A DNA stretch of 64,000 nucleotides from NCBI RefSeq assembly GCF_019649055.1, contig NW_026570262.1, positions 682,001-746,000 of the forward strand. The letters run 5' to 3'. Below, one piece after another: positions 1-9,208 of the stretch (position 1 is its first letter; each line of letters opens with the position of its first letter). This DNA comes from Paramacrobiotus metropolitanus. Lineage: Eukaryota > Tardigrada > Eutardigrada > Parachela > Macrobiotidae. The notes below the pieces were generated by a model. It saw nothing but the letters and a program-made list of their open reading frames with translations. It had not been told where the DNA came from and did not search any database. The position numbers and the translations under genes were made by a program.

Positions 1-2217
1 GACGAAATTAAAGTCTGCACCGTACGGACCTTACGACGTCTGAAGGACAAAGCATACAAGAAGAAGAAGAGGGATGAGAAGGAACCACCGGAAATTCCAC
101 TTCCACCACCTCTTCCCGGATGTAACGTCATTTCAGACTGGGATGACCTAAGTACCACAGAAGTACGGGTCGTCAACGTACCAGCTCCGAAGACGTCGGA
201 CCTCAACATATTGGAACCGACCATCCGGACCGCAAATACGGCGGAAGAGACGGACGAGTTGAGCCCACATGGCGATATACTCGTACCGCCCGTGTCAACA
301 AACGCGGAATTGCGCAAAGCACAGTTGCGAGACCCGCACTTACGGAAAATCATCGATGAACTGGAGAACCTGGATAAACTCGACTACAAGTCGAAGTACA
401 CCGAGCATTACCAAATGGCTCAGGGACTCCTATATCGATTGAAGACAATTAACGACAAGCTGGAAAGATGCTTCGTCGTACCTCTCTTCATGCGAACGAA
501 CATCATACGCTCGCTACATGATGGGAAAACCGGAAACCACTTCGGACGTGATAAAACAATGGAAGCATTGAAGTTGCGCTACTACTGGGAACGGATGTCA
601 ACCGATGTGTTTGAATACATTCGGAAATGCCGACAGTGCATTTTGGCCAACAAGGTCCGACGTCCCCCACCGGGTAAACTCCAGAAGATGGAGGTTGGTG
701 AAGCTTGGTATCGTATCTACGCGGACTTCAAGGGACCTTTACCTCGAACGCAGACGAAAGGATACCAATACATCGCAGTGGTAACCGACCAGCTGACGAA
801 GTTCACCATCGCCCGGGCAACCAAAACAAACACCGCGAAGGAATTTGAAAAGTTCTTTGTGGAAGATGTCCTGCTGAAGTACGGAATGCCGACCTTCATC
901 CACTCGGACCGAGGGACGCACTTTACGGCGAAAACATTCGCTAAAGTTGCGAGGATTTTCGGCATCCAACATACGCTTGGAACAGCCTATCATCCGGAAG
1001 GCCAAGGACAAGTCGAACGGCAAATGCAGACGATATGGGACGGAATACGAAAGTTCTGCAATATAAAGGACGGACACCGTTGGCACAGAGCCTTACCATA
1101 TGTCGTCTGCGGGATGAACAGAGCAGTCCATGCCTCGACCAAATTCTCACCTTACCACATGCTGTATGGTCGGGAAATGACCATGCCACAGGACTTAGTG
1201 GCCGGAACAAACGCACCGGAACAGTATACGGATAAGGAACATTACATCAGGCGGATAAAGGAACGACTTCAGATGGCTCACGAAATTGCGCGCATCAACA
1301 TTGATGAAGCCTTTGAACGGAGCGCCGAAGTTTATAATAAGAAGAAGTCATCACCGACCTTCAAACCACGGGATAAGGTAACGGTGGAATTCCCAACTAA
1401 GGACCCCGCCAGGATGGAACGATACGACGGAGAGTGGACGGTCATCAGCTACGTTGGCCCGAACAACCTACTACTCCGAAGTGAGGACGGACGGGAAGAC
1501 ACCGTAGCCGTCGACCGAGTGAAACATTTTCCAGCCGACGCACGTCGACCAGTAACTCGGTCATCTGGTCAAAAGAAGCCGGATAACGACCTGGGAACCG
1601 ACCCCACGGAAGGGAAGGCAACCAGTAAGTCGACTAAACAGCCCGAAGTAACCATCGAACAATCGCAGAAATTGGACTTAACCGACCAACCCGAAGTAAC
1701 GGTTAAGAAAAGAGGTCGAGGTCGACCTCGGAAGAAACCGCCGATGGACTTCGAGACACCAGCCCTGCAGGAATTGCAGAAGCAAAATGTGATACCGGAT
1801 GAACCAGCTGAACCAACCTTGGAGAAACCAAAGGAGTCGGACAACAAGTCCGAAGAACCAGTTCAGCCATCCAACCAACCTACGGAAGAATCCAAGAGGT
1901 CGGTGACTAAACCGGCAAGGAAGAAGAAGTCGGATAAGACGACCGACCAGGCGGCACCGACCACAGAAGGCGAAGTAGCCGACCCGGCAATCGCACCGAC
2001 GAAGCCGAAACGGACTTACAGGAAAAGGACGGTTAAATCAACCGACCCGGCGGCACCGACCACGGAAGTCGAAGTGACCGACCAGGAGGTCGGACCGCCC
2101 AAGCCGAAACGGAAGATCGGAACGGTTAAGAAACCGAAGCATCCACCGACCATGGAGCAACAGAATGAGCCAACCGACTCTCTCCAGGTGAACCGGGTGG
2201 AATCGACTAACGGATGA
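1..2217 (+). CDS. Ty3/gypsy-type pol, 3' part: integrase with AT-hook tail (5' end outside window)
   Basis: The frame is open from base 1 to a TGA at 2215-2217, so this is the C-terminal end of a longer polyprotein. Integrase catalyses insertion of retrotransposon cDNA. The N-terminal HHCC zinc finger lies at about 517-645 (HDGKTGNHFGRDKT, then CRQC). The catalytic core has Asp at 724-726 (ADFKGP), Asp at 907-909 (HSDRGT) and Glu at 1015-1017 (GQGQVER), giving the DD35E spacing of retroviral-type integrases. A GPY/F-like C-terminal fold (about 1430-1540) is followed by a long hydrophilic Pro/Lys/Thr-rich tail with an AT-hook (GRGRPRKKP, about 1711-1740) and repeated AAPTTE/KPKR blocks. Such tails can aid chromatin targeting (inference). 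The catalytic triad is intact. Family assignment is firm; clade within Ty3/gypsy is not determined. Confidence 0.93.
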   Translation, partial: DEIKVCTVRTLRRLKDKAYKKKKRDEKEPPEIPLPPPLPGCNVISDWDDLSTTEVRVVNVPAPKTSDLNILEPTIRTANTAEETDELSPHGDILVPPVSTNAELRKAQLRDPHLRKIIDELENLDKLDYKSKYTEHYQMAQGLLYRLKTINDKLERCFVVPLFMRTNIIRSLHDGKTGNHFGRDKTMEALKLRYYWERMSTDVFEYIRKCRQCILANKVRRPPPGKLQKMEVGEAWYRIYADFKGPLPRTQTKGYQYIAVVTDQLTKFTIARATKTNTAKEFEKFFVEDVLLKYGMPTFIHSDRGTHFTAKTFAKVARIFGIQHTLGTAYHPEGQGQVERQMQTIWDGIRKFCNIKDGHRWHRALPYVVCGMNRAVHASTKFSPYHMLYGREMTMPQDLVAGTNAPEQYTDKEHYIRRIKERLQMAHEIARINIDEAFERSAEVYNKKKSSPTFKPRDKVTVEFPTKDPARMERYDGEWTVISYVGPNNLLLRSEDGREDTVAVDRVKHFPADARRPVTRSSGQKKPDNDLGTDPTEGKATSKSTKQPEVTIEQSQKLDLTDQPEVTVKKRGRGRPRKKPPMDFETPALQELQKQNVIPDEPAEPTLEKPKESDNKSEEPVQPSNQPTEESKRSVTKPARKKKSDKTTDQAAPTTEGEVADPAIAPTKPKRTYRKRTVKSTDPAAPTTEVEVTDQEVGPPKPKRKIGTVKKPKHPPTMEQQNEPTDSLQVNRVESTNG

Positions 2218-2265
2218 GGAGACATGGAATACGTCGGAAGAGTCGTAGAATCGACCTCTTTCATG

Positions 2266-2354
2266 AGTACCACACAAGTACTTGTGATCACCGACCTCCC
2301 CTCGGACACAACAGAATGTCCCGACCTACCTCATTAGGCACCACATAAGTGCCT
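2266..2354 (+). promoter_or_regulatory. three consecutive hairpins between pol and the downstream reading frame
   Basis: The gap after the pol stop holds three perfect small hairpins in a row: AGTAC/GTACT around loop CACACAA (2266-2282), GGACA/TGTCC around CAACAGAA (2304-2321) and AGGCAC/GTGCCT around CACATAA (2336-2354). They belong to the constant-loop hairpin set described for this element. Placement at the junction of two reading frames suggests a role in expression of the second one, such as re-initiation or an RNA-processing signal, but that is inference. Confidence 0.6.
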
Positions 2355-4294
2355 TGGACCAGCTCGAGAACCGACCTGGCCCGACCGTTGTAATCATAGG
2401 GCGTAACACGTATAGGCTAACGAATCCGAGAAACGGATCGTCTAATTTTTCTTTTAACAGCCGCGAACGGAGGCGTACACGGCGGACCGCCGACATTGCA
2501 GAGAACTCAACTCCGCAGGGCAACAGACTCCCATGCGCGGACTGCATCATTTCTTTCTCGGATGAACATACCCCACAAGTCGGACGTCGTGACGCGATGC
2601 AAGCAGCGGCGTTGTACATAAACGTCGTCGCTGGGAACATCAGCGCATACCGACGTTTAGCCCGCAGCGAACGTCTAATTAACCAGTTACGGGCCTACGA
2701 ACAGGATCACTTGTCGGAAATCCAACGCAACCGCGCTTCCGACCCTGGATGGACTAACACAGTGCCACCGACTTTGACTCATCGGCTTCTGGAATACCGT
2801 CAGCAACAAGACCTGCGGCGCCAGGAGGAGGACCGTGCGAAACTTAAGGCAGTCAACGAAAGAATTGCCACCATGAAGGTCCATCCACCACCAACGAAGC
2901 ATGAACCCCAAATCACTGTTCACCTACAGCAGCCCACACAAGGCCGCTCAGAGTCGGAACAGGTGCTTCATGACGTGAGAGAAGTGATAGTCGGAGACAT
3001 CCACCGACCTCTTCAGTCCGCATCAATCCAAATGATGATGCGACAGGACGACGGAACCATGAAAATGGTCACTCTTTACCCCGCAACGGTGGAGCAGATG
3101 GCAACGATCCCACAGAAGGTCGTTCCAGTGGTTACACAAACCCAGCCATCCGTCCCCCAGCAGATTCCTCAACCTGGAACCCCGGCACAACCAGTTGCCG
3201 CGTCGTCGACTCAACAGCAGCGCCGACCCGCTAAACCATTAGCCGGACACGACCTTCGACATAGGCTCGGACACGACGCTCGACACAGAATCGAGGAACG
3301 ACGAGCCTCTGCCGGACACGGCAATAGCGAAGCAACCCGACCTTCACCTGGTAAACGGTCAAGTCCGGAGAAGACGAGTATGGGACTGGTCGTCGACTCA
3401 ACCAGTAAGTCGAAACGGAACTTTGTCCCACCTGAACAGCAACCAGAACCGGAAGCCCACATGGCGGAACCGGCAGATAAACCTGAAGAAATGGACGTCG
3501 ATGTGGCAAACCAGATGGCTTTGATGCCAACAGTGCAAGTTCCAAGCCAGGACGACCCTCGCTATGACAACGCCCGACGACAGGGAGTTGAGGTCGTCAT
3601 GCCACACCCGACCGAACGGACGAACTACATCATGAATACCTTGGGATATGAGGAACGACACCGACCACACATTTGGCGGATGGTGGAAAACCTGCGTCAG
3701 TTCCTCATCCGATCCGGATTCCAGACCAGATTCCAATTGAATAACTGGATGGGCGAGTTCAACATGAACGACCACCCCAACGTGGAACACCCGATCAATC
3801 GAGCAAACGCTTTGCCTTCGGTGCATGATCCGGCACTGTTGGACGTACCTTTGTCCACACCGGAGAGGACGAGTCTAAGTCAGCTCGGACCTCAGGAGTA
3901 CTCACGCGATCAACTGGAAAGCGTGGCTCAATTCGTCATCACCGACGCCCACCCGGCCTTCATCATCGCAGCGGCTCGAGCGGCCCTGGACCTACTGCAG
4001 TACTTGCCGGAGGAAGAACCGGGACCAGAAGATCGAAATGCAACCATTTTGCGGTACGTCTTCGCAGCAAGGTTAGGCAACTACTTTTGCCACTACACGC
4101 TGTGGGGAGCACGTCGCACGGCACATATCCCACCAGAACTGGATACGATCGTCGTACAACTTGGTTCACCCATGCGAAGTATCATCTTGGCAGTTTGGCA
4201 CGCGATCTCCTTTACATACAGGAACGGCACGCGGCCAGATACGCCTTCCGCAAGGACTTCAAAGATCCAGACGACGATGCGGCCGAATTCGTGA
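2354..4294 (+). CDS. second long reading frame of the retrotransposon, function unknown
   Basis: The frame is open from about 2288 to a stop at 4294; the first ATG is at 2597, so the start is uncertain (2597, or a non-AUG start near 2354). I do not recognise the product. It has a charged N-terminal third, a Pro/Gln-rich middle (about 3100-3250), a basic Arg/His patch with repeated RHRxGHD-like text (about 3250-3330), and a globular-looking C-terminal half with Trp and Leu-rich helices (about 3590-4190). There is no signal peptide, no membrane segment and no CCHC knuckle, so it is not a typical env, and its place downstream of pol is wrong for gag. It is probably broken or frameshifted near 4180-4210, because the composition and charge pattern continue in another frame. 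Confidence 0.6.
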   Translation: MDQLENRPGPTVVIIGRNTYRLTNPRNGSSNFSFNSRERRRTRRTADIAENSTPQGNRLPCADCIISFSDEHTPQVGRRDAMQAAALYINVVAGNISAYRRLARSERLINQLRAYEQDHLSEIQRNRASDPGWTNTVPPTLTHRLLEYRQQQDLRRQEEDRAKLKAVNERIATMKVHPPPTKHEPQITVHLQQPTQGRSESEQVLHDVREVIVGDIHRPLQSASIQMMMRQDDGTMKMVTLYPATVEQMATIPQKVVPVVTQTQPSVPQQIPQPGTPAQPVAASSTQQQRRPAKPLAGHDLRHRLGHDARHRIEERRASAGHGNSEATRPSPGKRSSPEKTSMGLVVDSTSKSKRNFVPPEQQPEPEAHMAEPADKPEEMDVDVANQMALMPTVQVPSQDDPRYDNARRQGVEVVMPHPTERTNYIMNTLGYEERHRPHIWRMVENLRQFLIRSGFQTRFQLNNWMGEFNMNDHPNVEHPINRANALPSVHDPALLDVPLSTPERTSLSQLGPQEYSRDQLESVAQFVITDAHPAFIIAAARAALDLLQYLPEEEPGPEDRNATILRYVFAARLGNYFCHYTLWGARRTAHIPPELDTIVVQLGSPMRSIILAVWHAISFTYRNGTRPDTPSARTSKIQTTMRPNS

Positions 4295-4602
4295 AGTGGT
4301 ACCGCGAAGAAAAAGCGTTACCTAGTGGATTCACCTCTAGACCATATGGAGAAGGGATGTCGGACGACTTGGCACCCGGCGCAGTACCTAACGCGCATAA
4401 GCTCCGTAGGAAGGTCCAGAAAGCTAAGAAGGCGCGGGCGGAACAACCTGGCCAGGAAGGCACCCCACAACCAGATGGGCAACCACCAGCAACATGTAAG
4501 CCTGACGTCTTCCGGCGCCTTGGTCGACCACCACCTAAATCTGACGATGACGACGAAGATTACTTCGGCGGAGACCCGCCGATCTCAGTCCCCCTGGGAT
4601 AA
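4087..4602 (+). CDS. continuation of the second reading frame in another frame, acidic C-terminus
   Basis: A 171-codon frame overlaps the end of the preceding one. Its upstream part (4087 to about 4190) looks like a shadow. From about 4200 on it reads like real protein: charged helices with many Arg, Lys, Asp and Glu, then a Pro-rich stretch and an acidic tail (SDDDDEDYFGGDPP). The likely explanation is an indel, a programmed shift or an unrecognised small intron between about 4180 and 4210; no classic slippery heptamer was obvious. The stop at 4600-4602 is followed at once by a 9-bp hairpin (4602-4626). Confidence 0.5.
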   Translation: MPLHAVGSTSHGTYPTRTGYDRRTTWFTHAKYHLGSLARDLLYIQERHAARYAFRKDFKDPDDDAAEFVKWYREEKALPSGFTSRPYGEGMSDDLAPGAVPNAHKLRRKVQKAKKARAEQPGQEGTPQPDGQPPATCKPDVFRRLGRPPPKSDDDDEDYFGGDPPISVPLG

Positions 4603-4626
4603 CAGGTTCCCACATAAGGAACCTGT
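4602..4626 (+). repeat. 9-bp perfect hairpin directly after the last retrotransposon stop codon
   Basis: The arms 4602-4610 and 4618-4626 (ACAGGTTCC and GGAACCTGT) pair perfectly around the 7-base loop CACATAA. The stop codon TAA ends on the first base of the left arm. It is the longest member of the constant-loop hairpin set of this element. Confidence 0.75.
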
Positions 4627-7600
4627 GGTCCCACTTCAACAGTAAGGAAGGGACATCGAGCTGAGAAACAGCGAAGTCGAGAACCGACCTAGCGGAGAAC
4701 CTGCCCGGCTGAGAAACAGCCACGTCGAGAAACGACATGGAAAACATGGAACGGATACTTTTCTTTTATGGACCCTAAAGCAGACGTGAACCACGAATAC
4801 GCCAGAAGCGCCAACCACATAAGTTGGCCGGATTCTTTGGTCGGACCCGGAAACGTGTGGTCAGACCTGGGTATTTCGGTTCTTTCACCGTACCGTTACG
4901 TCCTCCAAGGAATCCCCTGGAATGAACTGGGCAACCGACCTCAGTTCCCCAGCATGGCATTAGCAGATCGGAACCATATCTGCTACACCGGAGCCAACAG
5001 ACGCCCCGGCTTGCTAACATAGCATATCGTGAACCACGTTCTGCTACCGAAGAAGATTACTCCGGCTAACCGACTCCGGAGAACAGACCGAGAGGATTAC
5101 GCTAACATGGTGTCGAAAACGTTGTCACGTTCTCGACACCATGTTCGCCTGGCACCCGTGGCCGACTTTGGGACCGGGTAACCGACCAGTAACTTTCATC
5201 ACCGCAGACAGTGGTATCCTCATCGGCCCGCAATGTCACATGGTTCGGAATTGACCACAGAAGTCAAAACCGACCTGTTATGACACGACGCTTTGGATTA
5301 ACCGAAGGCAGGAGCGAAGAACCGGACTCCCGCCCAGAGACCTAACTTCGCAAACCGCGACCTTAACCGTGCCCCGTTACCTCAGTCAACCACAGAAGTT
5401 GACCATTCCCGAGGTAACTAAAGGAAGTGACGCAGACCGTGTCACAGAACCACGATCCACTACCTTCGTTGACCACGGAAGTCAGCCAATTTTAAGGTAG
5501 AACTTGGACCTTCTCTAATCACGACTCGGATAACTTAGCCGACCACAGAAGTCGGTGAAGTTTCAACCTTACATCCGAAGGATAAGTCATACAGAAGGAT
5601 ATATCCAACGCAGACCGTGTTGGTTAATTACGATCTACGACATCAACACTCCGGCAACCGGACTCCGGAGTACGAACCAGCGAGGATTCCGCTAGCATGG
5701 CCCGGAACACAGCACTGCGGTGTGTTCAGGACCATGCTTGCCAAGGCACCCACGGTTAACTCCGAAATCGGATGGCCGAAAGGATAACAAGTCCGCAAAC
5801 AACACGGAGTCACTCGGACCGCAACGGACCGGACAGTGTCAACTAAGACCCGCTACCTAGAACCGACCACAGAAGTCGATTTTTTCAACGGTAGCCGACC
5901 TTTGAGATGTCGACTAACCGACGTCGGCCTGACGGAAGCACACGGAAATTACAAACGGGATGGCTTTATCGTAGCCTTTACTGACCACAGAAGTCGGTAA
6001 TGGCGACCGCAAACCGCGACATCCGACTACGATTTTAGTCTGGACGGATTCTCCGTTTGAACCCGGACCTACAGGCTCTCAACCAGGAACCTGTACCTGG
6101 AGTCCAACCGCAGTCTCCCCCCGGAGGATATCGGATAAACCAACCGATTCACCGGTGACCACGACTACGCGCGGCTTGACCGTGCTGCCATTACCTGAAG
6201 AGGAACAGCGACGGTGATTTGGCTACTGACGTACCAACGACTCCGCCGCGACCTGCTTCCCCATGTTTTAAATGGAACATCCTAGGCAGACCGTGTTAGA
6301 ACACACGGCTCGCACCCCCATACAGATCCCTACGGACGTGTGATGTCTTTCCCCAACAGAAGCGGCAAGGCGTCACAGGTTCGCGGAACCGAACGGAGGA
6401 ACTCCAAACCAGGGAAGTGAAGTGATCTGATTTTACTTCAGTTTGCATGTTGTATGGGGATGGGAACGGGCAGTCTGACATAAGTCGGGGCCCGACGCAC
6501 AACTCTGCTGAGGCGCGAGGACCTTACGCCGGTTTGAAACCAAAGAGTCTGTCTTGTGGAGTGGGACCACAGAAGTCCCTTGACGCCACAAGCGACCTGG
6601 ATTGCATGCTGAATGGACAACAGACGCCATGGAACTGCCGCATCTGACGGAACCCGGACCCGTCCAGAGGCAAAACTATCGACCCGAACCAGGGCATGTT
6701 AGAGGCATGAAAGAGACCATCGCTTCAAACAAACCTCGCAGAGATCGGATGAGTGCCCAGAGGTTCAAAACTGACCTCCTGACGGACGAAACCGACCTGG
6801 ATGAAGAATCACCGACTTCGGGTTGGATAACATTACGTCCAACCTCAGGTCGGATAAAGTGGAACAACCGACAACAGGTCGGTTATGAGGATGATCCCAC
6901 GTTCTAACCGACCTCGGGTCGGACATGAGAAGTAACCGACAACAGGTCGGTGGATGGAGACGCCATCCAGGATGTTCACGGAAAACGACTTCCGGACAGA
7001 AGGAATCGACCTTAATCGACCTGGGACTTGGAGTAACCGACCTCCAGTCGGATAACATTATCACCGACCTCAGGTCGGAGAACCGGTCCAACCGACCACA
7101 GAAGTCGGTTAGGAACGCCGGATCGCTCGGTTCCGCCCGGAACATCAGCGGCTTAGCCGGGATACGACCTTCGAACGGACCAGTCACGTGGTAACCGACC
7201 TCGGGTCGTATAACATTACCACCGACCACGGGTTGGATAACATCATACCCGACCTCAGGTCGGACATCAGGAGTCACCGATAACAGGTCGGTGAAAGACG
7301 ACTAAAACTGAAGACCGGAACTGGAAACGACCTCGGAATGGACGAATTCGACCTAACGGGACTTGTTTGGCCCCACATGGGCCTAAATAACACGAGTTAC
7401 CGAGGTCGACCATGGAGGTGCGTTATCACCGACCTCAGGTCGGACAACATTACAACCGACCTCAGGTCGGATATCCATCCTCAACCGACAGAAGGTCGGA
7501 TAAACCACCGTTGGATGGAGGAACAAGAAATTCCGACCGGACCTTCGAGCCAGTTCGTATCGGAAGTCACACCCAGGCTCGTGGTAGCAGATTTAACGGT

Positions 7601-8020
7601 TTTAACCGACCACATTCCATCGGCATTACCACTTGGCGACCACAGAAGTCGCACGACACAAGTACGGTTTTGTCCGACCTGACTTTCTGGAATTCGGGAC
7701 TTAGCCGAACTCCCTTGCCGCCGGCTAACTTACCGGTAGGCTGACCTTGGTCCGATGACCTTGGTCCATCCCCTTAATTAGAGAGGATGCTTCGGCATTC
7801 GCAACAGCGACAGTGCCTCTCACTCCGGAACGGATGAATACGAGTCGGACGTAAGTGTCAGCCGTGCTTACCCGACCTCGGACGAATTTACCGGTTACGT
7901 TGGGTAACCCGGGAACCGACGCCCCGGACCTGATACGCCGGATTGCATTTAGACAGGAGACCCCGTGGAAACTCAAGACCCGTGGACGTCATCCTAGTCG
8001 GAATAAGCCCCCGGACAGAT
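4627..8020 (+). repeat. hairpin-rich non-coding region of the retrotransposon
   Basis: No long reading frame here looks real; the short ones are made of repeated CCGACC/GGTCGG words. The region is packed with short inverted repeats. One set has loop CACAGAA, CACATAA or CACGGAA and different self-complementary stems, for example 4810-4828, 5251-5267, 5385-5403, 5539-5555, 5978-6000, 6563-6579, 7090-7110 and 7636-7652. Several carry a second outer stem (GTTACCTC 5376-5383 with GAGGTAAC 5411-5418; CTACCTT 5460-5466 with AAGGTAG 5494-5500; GCTACC 5852-5857 with GGTAGC 5890-5895). A second set has loop GCAGACCGT (5427-5445, 5605-5623). From about 6835 to 7510 there are many CCGAC..GTCGG palindromes with other loops, such as 6908-6922 and 6935-6951. 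The region ends near a run of eight T at 8022-8029. Confidence 0.7.
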
Positions 8021-8456
8021 CTTTTTTTTAGTATTTTTGTACATTTTCTAACAAACGGAATTGTATTTTACTTAGAATCTCTAACCAGATCTGTTTTGCA
8101 TTTACTTTTTGCTCACTGGAATTGTGATTAAACTTTATTACTTTTTTACTTCGCGCTGTTTAACCGTCATTACTTTTCTTTCACTTTCTCCGCGAGCCAA
8201 CAGAAGCAAGATGCCAGGCTAACAGAAGCAATACCGGTCCAACAACGAACCCCGAGCGGCTTCCAGATTTGCGGCCGTGAGTTGCTTGCCTCTCATGGAT
8301 CTGGAAGTGAAGGATGGGACGGTCAACAGACACCGGACTCCCGCCGGAAGAGGACGCGTACCGGCGACCCCACATGGGTCGACCGAAGAGGTGCGACGCT
8401 GGCGCGGTACTGAGTCGGAGCATCCTCGCAGGAGCTCGGATTCCCGCCCAGAGGCA

Positions 8457-8904
8457 TGTTAGAGGCACGACAGCCTGCGTGATAGATACGCCACTTTGCG
8501 TATGCGTATCACTGCACACATGCTGATTCGCCCTCTCTTGTACGTACGTGGGTGGCTGCACTGCACTCTCCGCCTATGCGGATACACCGCGGGCGCACTC
8601 ACTGAGCATACTTGCTCTCTCGCTCCTCTCTCGCTGTATGACTCAGCGTATATTCGCTCGCGTTGGATACGAGTCCAGTCTGCGCACTCACATTCCATGT
8701 GTCTGGACAGCGTGACGCCGTTGCCGCCAGCACATTTCTTTCTCTACAATCATTACGCTCTAGAACTAGCTCGCAGCAACTTGACTTGCTGATTTCTGCC
8801 AGACACTGGCCTTTGTTGTGTTTTTCCCCGCATTCACGCGGTATTTGCTCCACTTTATTTGTACAATAAAGTCACCTGTGAGCTCTCTGTGCTTGCCTGT
8901 CACA
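8457..8904 (+). mobile_element. probable 3' LTR of the retrotransposon
   Basis: The segment begins TGTTAGAGG and ends TGTCACA, giving the TG...CA ends of LTRs, and it carries a polyadenylation signal AATAAA at 8865-8870 about 35 bases before its end. Downstream of 8904 the base composition changes to that of the host DNA. The 5' LTR lies outside the window, so the borders rest on motif only. The bases just before the start are not clearly purine-rich, so the polypurine tract is not obvious and the true left edge could differ. The 15-mer spanning the start (8453-8467) also occurs at 6693-6707. Confidence 0.5.
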
Positions 8905-9208
8905 AATAGTTTGAGAGCATAAAACTAAATCAGTAAAATAGTCTGCCGTGTTTGTTTTAAATAAATGTGTCTTTTAAGCGCGGTGAACAGTTACGTACTC
9001 GTACTTTGATTTCCCGCTTCGCCTCTGTCTTCTAGTGCCGCACTGCAAGCTAAAAGCGGTGCATTTCCCTAATTTAAAGGAAGCATTTTTATCTGTTGCT
9101 TAAAAAGACCGATAAACAAATTAAATGGAGATCTAGATAACGATTTATCTGTATCAGAATTCGGGGTTCTGAAAGGTAGTTACCCTAACTGAAATATTAT
9201 AAGCCAAG
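8905..9208. other. short AT-rich stretch between LTR and coiled-coil gene
   Basis: I see no coding exon on either strand here. The missing 3' exons of the minus-strand coiled-coil gene would be expected to begin in this interval and do not. Confidence 0.5.

Noticed and set aside
6835-7510. CRISPR-like array of GTCGG repeats
   Set aside because: The genome is eukaryotic, repeats are palindromes of varying loop and irregular spacing, and there are no unique equal-length spacers.
4768-7744. Several 60-170 codon frames in the hairpin-rich region
   Set aside because: They consist of translated CCGACC/GGTCGG words and shift frame at each hairpin; no protein-like content.
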